Shown here: in pieces, positions 1-8,100 of the stretch
Numbering within the stretch: the stretch's first letter is position 1
Layout: the number at the start of each line of letters is the position of its first letter
Assembly (NCBI GenBank): GCA_027484445.1
Contig: JAIXSY010000042.1
Location: forward strand, 310,001-374,000
Reading direction: 5' to 3'
Length of the DNA: 64,000 bases
Origin: Verrucomicrobiaceae bacterium
GTDB taxonomy: Bacteria; Verrucomicrobiota; Verrucomicrobiia; Verrucomicrobiales; Verrucomicrobiaceae
Translations under genes and position numbers: made by a program
The notes under the pieces: generated by a model
Databases searched by the model: none
What the model saw: the letters and a program-made list of their open reading frames with translations, nothing else
What the model was told of the DNA's origin: nothing

Positions 1-1729
1 ACCAACCGCGCCAGAACCAGTCGAGATCAATCCCGCTTGCATCTTCCATGGTTCGGAAAAAATCAGAGGGAGTGGGGCGCTTGAACATCCAGCGCTGAGC
101 GTAGGTCTTGAAGGCGTGATCAAAGGCCTCTCGACCCAGAACGTGTTCACGCAAGATATTGAGCGCGACCGTTGGCTGGCCATAGGCATTTGGGCCGAGG
201 TCCACGATGGATTCGGAATTGGTCATGATCGGCGCTCTGTCCGACTGACGCATGTATTCCACCATGCTGCGTTCAGTGCGTCGGTGTTTCCAGTCGTTTT
301 CCCATTCCTCTTCGGTCAGGTATTCCACAAAGGAATTCAGCCCTTCATCCATCCAGGTCCACTGGCGCTCATCTGAGTTCACGATCATGGGGAACCAGTT
401 GTGCCCCACTTCGTGGATGATGACGCCAATCAGGGCGTATTTGGTGCGCTCAGGATAGGTGCCGTCTTTTTCAGGCCGTGGTCCGTTGAAGCTGATCATG
501 GGATACTCCATGCCACCGACAGGGCCATTCACTGACCAAGCAACGGGGTAGGGGTAGTCAAAGGTGTAGCGCGAATAGACCTGGATGGTGTGCGCGATAG
601 CGTGGGTCGAATACTTGTCCCAGAGTGGCATTCCCTCTTTGGGATACATGGACATGGCCATCACGGGCGCTGTGCCTTCATGGCTTTGGGTTCCGTTTGC
701 GTTCGGCTTCGAATGATGATGCCCCTCGACGGCCATGGCATCCCAGATGAATTTCCTCGAGCTGGCGAAGGCAAAATCGCGGATGTCAGCTGCCTGGAAG
801 ATCCAGGTCTTCCGATCTTTGGCGCGGCTTTTTTCAGCGGCTTTGGCCTCTTCAGGAGTGACGATGAACACAGGTTTGCGTGTGGCTTTTTTGGCCTGCT
901 CCAGGCGTTCGCGCTGATTTTCACTGAGGATTTCCTTTTCATTCACCAAGGAGCCTGTGGCGGCAACGAGGTGATCCGCAGGCACGGTGATGGCGACCTT
1001 GTAGTCCCCGAATTCCAGGGTGAATTCACCGGTGCCGAGGAACTGTTTGTTGATCCAGCCTGCATAGTCGGTGTAGGCCGCCATGCGTGGAAACCACTGT
1101 GCGATCGTGTAGATGCAGTTGCCGTCTTCTTTGAAGAACTCATAGCCAGTGCGGGCATTGATCCGCTCGCAGTCGTTGATGGGATAGCTCCAGGCGATCT
1201 GAAAAGTGAACGAGGCCCCTGGAGCTAACGGTTGGGGAAGATCCAGCCTGAGCATCGTTTTCACCACCGCATGAGCCAGAGGCTTGCCTTCGGCATCGGT
1301 GAGGCGGGAGATCTTCATTTCTCCATCGTAGTCTTCATAGGCCAGCAGACGATCCAGCGCGGCATAGGTGATCTTGTCGGGATCTATGCCACGTTTGATG
1401 TTGGGCACCGTGCGTGAGTCCGCCTGGTGCGAGAGGTAGTTTTGATCGAGCTGGACCCAGAGGTAAGGAAGGGTATCTGGCGAGTGATTGTGATAAGTCA
1501 CCCGGGCATCGCCGCGAAGGCTGCGCTTTTCATCATCAAGCTCCACCCGGATGTCATAGTCAGCGCGGTTTTGCCAGTAGGCGCTGCCCGGTGCGCCCGA
1601 GGCATTTCGGATCGTGGAGGGCGTCGGGATGCTGGAGTCGAGCTGCTGAAATTTAGCCACGGAGGCACCTGGCTGGGCAGCACTAGCCGCAGAGAGAGCT
1701 AGGCAAAGGGCGATGATCTGATGACGCAT
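1..1729 (-). CDS. M1 family zinc metallopeptidase (aminopeptidase), 3' end cut by window
   Basis: Exported zinc aminopeptidase of the M1 (gluzincin) family, expected to trim N-terminal residues from peptides outside the cytoplasm. Translating the minus strand from ATG at 1729 gives a hydrophobic leader ending in an Ala-rich stretch (residues 1-21), an N-terminal beta domain, a GGMEYP motif that stands for the family's GAMEN exopeptidase motif, then HEVGHN with H439, E440 and H443, and the third zinc ligand E462 in WMDEG, spaced 18 residues from the second His as the family requires. The reading frame is still open at base 1, so at least 576 residues are present and the C-terminal helical domain is missing. 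The gene is divergent from the EF-P gene; the two starts are 120 bases apart. No stop or frameshift is seen. Confidence 0.9.
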   Translation of the reverse strand, partial: MRHQIIALCLALSAASAAQPGASVAKFQQLDSSIPTPSTIRNASGAPGSAYWQNRADYDIRVELDDEKRSLRGDARVTYHNHSPDTLPYLWVQLDQNYLSHQADSRTVPNIKRGIDPDKITYAALDRLLAYEDYDGEMKISRLTDAEGKPLAHAVVKTMLRLDLPQPLAPGASFTFQIAWSYPINDCERINARTGYEFFKEDGNCIYTIAQWFPRMAAYTDYAGWINKQFLGTGEFTLEFGDYKVAITVPADHLVAATGSLVNEKEILSENQRERLEQAKKATRKPVFIVTPEEAKAAEKSRAKDRKTWIFQAADIRDFAFASSRKFIWDAMAVEGHHHSKPNANGTQSHEGTAPVMAMSMYPKEGMPLWDKYSTHAIAHTIQVYSRYTFDYPYPVAWSVNGPVGGMEYPMISFNGPRPEKDGTYPERTKYALIGVIIHEVGHNWFPMIVNSDERQWTWMDEGLNSFVEYLTEEEWENDWKHRRTERSMVEYMRQSDRAPIMTNSESIVDLGPNAYGQPTVALNILREHVLGREAFDHAFKTYAQRWMFKRPTPSDFFRTMEDASGIDLDWFWRGW

Positions 1730-1849
1730 GAGAGTGATAAAATCCGGGCCAGCAGGATCAAAGCAAGACCACATATTGGTGAATTGCGGTTTTTCTCTCC
1801 TGGATTCGCCCTTGCTTTCCCTGGCAGGCTGTCTAAAGCGCCCGCTCCT

Positions 1850-2416
1850 ATGGCATCTACCCCCGTCATCAACCTCCGCAAAGGCCACGCCGTGCGGTAC
1901 AACAATGAAGTCTGCACCGTCTCCGCCTTCGAGCTGAAGACACCTCCGCGCATGGCTTCCTACGTGCAAATGTCGATCCGCACCTTGAGCACTGGCAAGG
2001 TTTATAACCTGCGCATGACCTCCAACGAGTCCCTCGACTCTGTGAACCTGGAACGTCAGCCGCATGAGTTCAGCTACAAGGACGGCGATGGCTATCATTT
2101 CATGCATCCCGAGACCTTTGAGGATGTCATCTTGAGTGAGACCAACGTCGCTGACGCGAAGGACTACCTGATCGAAGGACAAAAATACACCGTCCAGTTC
2201 GCAGATGGCTTGGCGATTGGCATTGAGCTTCCAGCTTCCGTGGTCATGACCGTCACTGAGGCTCCTGAAGGCGTCAAAGGCGACTCTGCCAACAACGTTT
2301 ACAAGTCTGCCACGCTCGAAACCGGTCTGATCGTTCAGGTGCCTCTTTTCATCGGCCCAGGTGACAAGATCAGCGTGAAGACCGAGGACAATAGCTACCT
2401 AGGACGCTCCAACTGA
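1850..2416 (+). CDS. efp: Elongation factor P
   Basis: Translation elongation factor that binds between the P and E sites of the ribosome and rescues stalling at polyproline. At 188 aa it has the family length and three-domain layout (KOW-like N domain, then two OB domains). I chose the ATG at 1850 because the protein from there begins MASTPVINLRKGH, like relatives; the frame is open upstream to 1721, but that part overlaps the divergent peptidase leader and looks non-coding. The loop that reaches the peptidyl-transferase centre reads LKTPPRMAS, which is two residues longer than the E. coli PGKG loop and carries Arg at the tip instead of the modified Lys. A strong terminator follows at once, so the gene is probably monocistronic. 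Confidence 0.95.
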   Translation: MASTPVINLRKGHAVRYNNEVCTVSAFELKTPPRMASYVQMSIRTLSTGKVYNLRMTSNESLDSVNLERQPHEFSYKDGDGYHFMHPETFEDVILSETNVADAKDYLIEGQKYTVQFADGLAIGIELPASVVMTVTEAPEGVKGDSANNVYKSATLETGLIVQVPLFIGPGDKISVKTEDNSYLGRSN

Positions 2417-2442
2417 TCCTTCGAATCGATTCCTTCTTCCTC

Positions 2443-2472
2443 AAAGCCACGGATCGTCTCCGTGGCTTTTTT
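2443..2472 (+). terminator. Rho-independent terminator after efp
   Basis: A 9-bp perfect stem (AAGCCACGG / CCGTGGCTT) with a short loop is followed by a run of T, 27 bases after the efp stop. It also overlaps the end of the convergent thioesterase gene. Confidence 0.85.
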
Positions 2473-2962
2473 ATGCCTGGCTTTCTTTCCGCAGGTCCGC
2501 TGGCGCGGTTTCGATCTTCTCTAAGATTCGCCCTGGAATCTCCACGGCCTTCATTTGTCCCGTGCTTCGGTCTCGCTGAACACAGGCAGCGATGATGCGC
2601 CCTTCGGCGCATAGGGTTCCGTCTTTTTTCCAAAAACGGATGAGGTAGCGCAGCGTCTTTCTGCGCACTTCTTCCACGAGCAACTCCATCGTGAAAAGCT
2701 CTTCAAAGCGCAGCGGCGACTTGTAGTCGCAGGAGGCGTGGACTCTGGGCCAGCCCACACGATCAGCGTCTTCGACAGGGTTGTGACCATCCCAGACCGA
2801 CATGCCGAGCGAGCGAAAAAAGTCGTGCTCAACTCGTTCCATGTAGCGGAAGAAATTCGAAAAGTGGACGATCCCTGCCATGTCAGTGTCGGCAAATTGG
2901 ACTCGTTCAGTCAGCGTATGGCGAAAGGGCATGTGTGTCTTTGGCGCAGAGCCGAGCTTCAT
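2471..2962 (-). CDS. Acyl-CoA thioesterase, YbgC/4-hydroxybenzoyl-CoA type
   Basis: Single hotdog-fold thioesterase of 163 aa that hydrolyses acyl-CoA or acyl-ACP thioesters in the cytoplasm; the substrate cannot be told from sequence. The active-site region ADTDMAGIVHFSN (residues 24-36) matches YbgC, with D27 as the catalytic Asp, followed by the long hotdog helix with YMERVEHDF. The ATG at 2962 overlaps the stop of the upstream NAD(P)HX repair gene in an ATGA arrangement, so translation is probably coupled and the two are one operon. An in-frame ATG at 2932 (MPFRH) is an alternative start that fits the family's usual short N-terminus better. Confidence 0.88.
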   Translation of the reverse strand: MKLGSAPKTHMPFRHTLTERVQFADTDMAGIVHFSNFFRYMERVEHDFFRSLGMSVWDGHNPVEDADRVGWPRVHASCDYKSPLRFEELFTMELLVEEVRRKTLRYLIRFWKKDGTLCAEGRIIAACVQRDRSTGQMKAVEIPGRILEKIETAPADLRKESQA

Positions 2963-4434
2963 TCAAGCTCCTGCAAGGCCATCCCAAGATTCAGGATGAC
3001 ATCGCTAGGCAATACTGAGCGCTGAGACCGGGGGATGGCTGCGAACTCGGCCGCTCGTCCACACAGCCAGGCTCCCAGTCCCGCAGCCTCATGCAGCGGT
3101 ATCTTTTGCCCTGCCAAAGCTGCGCAGACACCTGTCAGCACATCGCCCATGCCGCCAGTGGCCATGCCGGGATGTCCGGTTGAATTAAAGAGGGTGTCCA
3201 TGCCCTCCGTGGCGATGACAGTGCGGGCTCCCTTAAGCAGCAAAGTGTGGCCAGGATGTGCCATGGCCCATCGTTCGGCCTGCATCACGCGCGGGTGATT
3301 TTCTGAACCTGTCACTAGCCGCCTCATCTCGCCTGGATGCGGTGTCAGAAGACGAGGTGGGGTGGAGTTGAGAAAAACAGGGCCTTCAGCACCTGCCATG
3401 AGGGTGATGGCAGCGGCATCTACCACAGCGGGAGCTTGTGCATATCGAATGACAGGCAGCACTTCCTCTGCGGCCTGCAACCCCAAGCCAGGGCCAATGC
3501 CGAGGGCATCGAAGGAATGATCGAGAACTTCTCGATAGTCTCGAATGCGTTTGACCATCACCTCGGGGCGGACTCGGGAGGCCAGCTGTGGGTAGGCGTC
3601 TTCTTTGGCAAAGAGAGTGACCAGTCCCGCCCCTGCGCGTAAAGCACCTGCACAGACGAGTTCTGCGGCTCCGAAAAAGCCAGGAGACCCTGCCAGGATG
3701 CCGACACGACCCGCCTGTCCTTTGTGGAAATCAAAACTCCGTCGAGGAAGCCAAGGCCGCAGCATTGTCGGCGTGAGCAAGGTGCGTCCTGTGATGTTCT
3801 CACTGACTAATTCACGAAGTGGCACCCAACCCAGTCGGCCTACCCAAGGGGTCGCTGAATCAGCCACCAAGCCAACTTTGGGAAAACCCACCGTGAGTGT
3901 TAGGTCAGCCATGACCGTGGTGGCAGAGGGCTCACCCGTGTCGCCGTTCAGTCCCGAAGGCAAATCCATCGCCACGGTCCGGCAACCTAGCTCTTGGCGC
4001 AGATGGTTCATTTCAGCGGCTAGCTTTTCCAGTTCGGGGCGTAGAGGCCCTTGGGCACCGATCCCTACCAGCCCATCCAGCAGTAAGATCGGCCGTGGAT
4101 GCCATTCGTGGTGATTCAGAGCAGCGCTCAGCACGCGTGGCTGCTTCATCCGTTCCCAGTGCTCTCGTGGCAGAGGCTTGAACTTTTCTGGCGAATGGCT
4201 GAGCCGCAGGAGGATGGTCCAGCCTAGCTTTTCGAGTGCACGCGCGGCGACCAAAGCATCCCCGGCATTGTTCCCGGTGCCGAGATAAGCGATCAGGGTG
4301 CCTGGCTGTGGGAAAAGATGTTGAATCTCTCGGGCGATGCCGATGCCCGCTTCTTCCATCAGCGCAGAGGCCGTGATGCCGCGTGCAAAGGCCTCTTGCT
4401 CGATTTCCTGCATCTGGCGGCAAGTGACGAGCAT
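2959..4434 (-). CDS. nnr: Bifunctional NAD(P)HX epimerase / ADP-dependent NAD(P)HX dehydratase
   Basis: Metabolite-repair enzyme that converts damaged hydrated NADH/NADPH back to the normal cofactors. At 491 aa it has both domains: an N-terminal YjeF epimerase domain (about 1-215) with GTGNNAGDALVAAR at 52-65 and MDLPSGLNGDTG at 156-167, and a C-terminal ribokinase-like dehydratase domain (about 225-491) with GIGPGLG at 312-318, TPHPGEM at 364-370, LLLKGA at 398-403 and the catalytic GMGDVLTG at 428-435 (D431). The usual GSGD is GMGD here. It sits 7 bases after the cell-wall amidase gene and overlaps the thioesterase gene by 4 bases, so the three likely form one minus-strand operon. Confidence 0.95.
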   Translation of the reverse strand: MLVTCRQMQEIEQEAFARGITASALMEEAGIGIAREIQHLFPQPGTLIAYLGTGNNAGDALVAARALEKLGWTILLRLSHSPEKFKPLPREHWERMKQPRVLSAALNHHEWHPRPILLLDGLVGIGAQGPLRPELEKLAAEMNHLRQELGCRTVAMDLPSGLNGDTGEPSATTVMADLTLTVGFPKVGLVADSATPWVGRLGWVPLRELVSENITGRTLLTPTMLRPWLPRRSFDFHKGQAGRVGILAGSPGFFGAAELVCAGALRAGAGLVTLFAKEDAYPQLASRVRPEVMVKRIRDYREVLDHSFDALGIGPGLGLQAAEEVLPVIRYAQAPAVVDAAAITLMAGAEGPVFLNSTPPRLLTPHPGEMRRLVTGSENHPRVMQAERWAMAHPGHTLLLKGARTVIATEGMDTLFNSTGHPGMATGGMGDVLTGVCAALAGQKIPLHEAAGLGAWLCGRAAEFAAIPRSQRSVLPSDVILNLGMALQELE

Positions 4435-4441
4435 GACCGTA

Positions 4442-5068
4442 TCAATCTGCTTTCCGATAGGCCACGATGCCTTGGGCTATGCCTTCAGCGACTAGATTGC
4501 GAAACGACCCGGTCATCATTCGTGCACGCTCTTCCGAATTGCTGATGAAACCGCACTCCACCAGCACCGCAGGATTTCTCGTCGTGTTCCTCAGCACGTA
4601 AAAGCTGGCGTGCTTGACCTTTCGGTTCACCAGGTGAGTACGCTTGTAGAGATAAGCCTGAACATAAGCAGCGAGTCGATAACTGCTTGGATTGTAATAG
4701 AAGCTTTCGATGCCAGCACCACCGCTGCGGCTGTAGTTGTAGTGAATGCTAACAAAGATGGCGTTGCCATGTCGATTGCCAGCAGCGGCACGATCCTTGA
4801 GGGGGATGAAAACATCTGTCGATCGTGTCATCACCACCTTTAGCCCTGCTTTTTTCAGCAAAGCCTCAACGCGTCGTGTCGTGTCCAAGGCGAGATGTTT
4901 CTCATACACATAGCCAATCGCAGCTCCGCGGTCATGATCGCCATGCCCGGCATCCAGGATCACGGTATCAAATGCGCAGAGTGAGGAAGCCACGATCATC
5001 CCGAGGAGGACAAGGCTGCCACCGAGAGCACGGAGTCGATTCGGAAGAGGAAAGAAAGCTTGTGCCAT
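4442..5068 (-). CDS. N-acetylmuramoyl-L-alanine amidase (Amidase_3)
   Basis: Zinc amidase that cuts the bond between N-acetylmuramic acid and L-Ala in peptidoglycan, acting in the periplasm. Counting from ATG 5068 (208 aa) there is a signal peptide (hydrophobic core around residues 15-32), then a compact Amidase_3 domain: DAGHG with zinc ligand H42, E56 in the YEKHLALD strand, VSIHYN with H109, and the catalytic Glu of VECGF (E171). The long helical insertion that regulates division amidases such as AmiC is short or absent, and there is no LysM or SPOR module. An upstream in-frame TTG at 5083 is possible; I prefer the ATG. It is the first gene of the amidase-nnr-thioesterase operon. Confidence 0.92.
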   Translation of the reverse strand: MAQAFFPLPNRLRALGGSLVLLGMIVASSLCAFDTVILDAGHGDHDRGAAIGYVYEKHLALDTTRRVEALLKKAGLKVVMTRSTDVFIPLKDRAAAGNRHGNAIFVSIHYNYSRSGGAGIESFYYNPSSYRLAAYVQAYLYKRTHLVNRKVKHASFYVLRNTTRNPAVLVECGFISNSEERARMMTGSFRNLVAEGIAQGIVAYRKAD

Positions 5069-5176
5069 GCCGATGAGAAGCAAAATGGATTCGCAGGCTG
5101 CGTGCCAGCAACAGAACAGCGTTTAGCGTTTTGAAGCAAGGGTAGCAAGTGCTAAACCCCAACTTCAGCTGCTGCC

Positions 5177-8100
5177 TCAGGGAACGATCAATCTCATGCG
5201 CACAAATTGCGCGCTTGTGTTCCCTGCTTGAGGTGTAAGGCGCACGGTCACCACTTCGGTCACTCCATCACCGCTAGGCTCGACTCGAAGGACTTGAACT
5301 GCTGATTCCGCAGGCTGCCAGCTCTGAAGGTTGCTGGAAAGTTCAATCACGTATTGCACGCCGGAAGGATTGGCCACGAGGCGCCGATAGCTCCACTCGA
5401 GGTGCTTTTGACCTGTCAGAGGATCGGTCACCCAGGCACTGCTTGGCATGTCTTTCCTGGCAGAGGGGCCTTGCGCGTGAAAGGCATACTCCATGAGGGA
5501 GCCGACACCATTTCCATCCGGATCAGATGCTGGATCAGAAAGCCGGAGGATGCTCCACTGCATGGAGCTCACATTAGGAGGCATGGCTTGGTCACTCGCG
5601 ATCAGAGTGAATGTGTTGTTGCCATCTTGCAGCGATGGCAATCCATGCGTCCAATGTTGAAAAGCATCGGTGCTGCTGACCGGAGTGCCATTCAGGGTCA
5701 GGTTGGCTACGCCGCTGGAGTCAGTTGCCATTCCAGTGAGGTTGATCGCAGAAGCTAGGGTAATGCCACCGCTGGCAAGACTCGGTTGGATCACAGGTCC
5801 CGTTGCATCCTGGATAGATTGCTGTGGGCTGCTCCAGCTTCCGGTCAAACCTTCTGCTGTAGCGCGCACCCGGTAGTGGTAGCTCTGCCCATCTTCGAGC
5901 GCGGCAAAAGAATGCTGCGCTGCATTCAAAGGGCCTATGGTCACCGCTGAGGCGAAGTCACTCGTTTGGCTTTGTTGGATTTCGTAGCTGTATCCTGGTC
6001 CCAGATCATTCCAGAACAGCGTATTGCTCGTGCCCCCGGAAAAAAGGGGCTCTGGCTGAAGCGTGACATCGTTCACAGACACCACTTTCACGAGATTCGA
6101 ATCACCTCGAAGGGGGGATGAGTTGGCAAGGCTAGCTCGCAAAATGACAGCAGGCAGAGATTGCTGCAAACTCACCTCACCACTCCAGGTTCCGTTCACG
6201 AATTCGCTAACAATGCCGGGTGTCATGGAGGTGACTTCTTCGGCATGCGTGAGACGGATGTCAGGCAACGCATTCACGAATGCACCTGCGGGTGAGGTGC
6301 CTGTCCATGTGATGGGAGCCCCGTGAGTGCTATCCACCCGCTGAAACAATCCACGCGCTGTGGGGGTGATCGTGCATCTCACATTACCATCGCTGGTGTA
6401 GCTGTTGTTGTTGAAGGAAATATCGACCATCAAGTTTTGCTGTCCGTCGTACACAAAGGGTGTGCTGAACGAGAAGGTGTTCCACCCCAGGCTCGACACA
6501 TTCAGGGTTTCCGTGAAGACCGTCGTCCAACCGTTACTTTCCCAGGCTCTTTGTTGATTGGAGTAAACTTCCAGCGTCGTGTGCTTCAGTCGAATGGTGA
6601 AGTCTTTCAAGATCTGCCCCGGAAGTCTCATCACTTCAAGGGCTAGGGAGGTCAGCGTACCTGCGCCTCCGACTTCGGCAGGTGTGTAGATCAGCTGACT
6701 TCTGGCATCATGATAATAGCTGGCTAGGGGGAAAAACCACGCCAGATTACCCGTGCCGCTGGTGATGGTCTCAGGCTGGAAATGGGCGCTCAGGCTGACA
6801 TTGTTCTGAAAGTTAGGCAGGGTGTTGCCCCAAGAATCGCAGGCAGTGATCTTTGCGGGGATTGCGGCCGCTCTTGCGACGACCTGAGGCAGAGGATCCC
6901 ATCGAAAATGATGGATCGGTCCCAGCCCCGCGGTGGTGAAGGTCCACTCAGGCCCCGCGCATCCATGCCCAGCAAACCGAGAAATCACACGCCAGCGATA
7001 AGTGGTGGCGGGCTGCAATCGAGGCAGTGCCAACGATGGCTCTGCCACGGTGGCGATGAGTTCCAACTCCTGCGTGGCAGGAGCAAACCAAAGGTCGTAA
7101 AGCTGCGGCGTGGCTCCTGTGGTTGGATCGTAACTCCAGTTCAGGTCCACATCTGGCGCTGCTGGATTCAGTCCATTCAAGGGGCTTGGGTTGTTAGGCA
7201 GAGCTGGGCGTTCATTGTCATACACGGCGATGCTGGCTGTGCTAGACAGGAAGCCCAATCCTGCCGCACTCACCGTGACAAATTGCGTGCCCTCGGCCAG
7301 TTGATCATCGCCAATCGTCAGGTCGAAGGAGGCTACGGAACTGCCCGCTGGCACCACGAGGGTGTTGGGTAAGCTCATTTGACCTGCCGGAGATAGGCTT
7401 AGCTGAAACACAGCGGTCTCTGTCATGCGGCCAGCTAGCTGAATCCGCCCTGCGGCAGCGAGCGTGCCGCTGCCTTCAAGAACAGAAGTGGGAAGCAGCA
7501 AGTTGATCTGACGGCTTTCGTTGTCAGTCACCTCTGTGGATGCCACCGCCGCAGCCCAATTCGTGACCGTGGCAGTGATTTGCACGCCTTGAGCAGCATC
7601 AATCCAATCTTCTTCCACCGCTTGCAGCGAGAAAAAAGCTTCCTGCTGACCCATGGGCACGATCACATGGCTTGGCACCTGAAGTCGATCTGGACGACTC
7701 GATTGCAGTTGGACTCGGAGATCGGAGGGGGCCACCTGGCTAAGGCTCAATCGTGAAAGCGCTGGAGCTGTCGTGGCACCTTCATGAATCGTCGAAGGAA
7801 GGGTCAAAGCCATGACCCCAGATTCATTGTCATGCACCTGAGTGGTGGCACTCGCTGAGGGCCATCCATCGGCCGTCGCTTGGATGGTGAGGCTTTGGCT
7901 GCCATCCGTGAGGGTATCATCCAGAGGTGTGACGGAGAAGCTGACCTCAGTCTGCCCCGCGTGGACCACCACGAAGGCAGGGAAGGAAAGCTCCTGTCCA
8001 GAGCGATTGCTACTGAGCTGAAAAGTGAGTGGAGCTGTGGGGGCTGGGGTAAGCATCAAGGTGGCCGTGCTGCTGCTGTCGCCCTCGGTGACTTCGGTGG

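Noticed and set aside
1721..1849. N-terminal extension of the EF-P frame (43 extra codons)
   Set aside because: It overlaps the leader of the divergent peptidase gene and EF-P proteins start at the MASTPVINL position.
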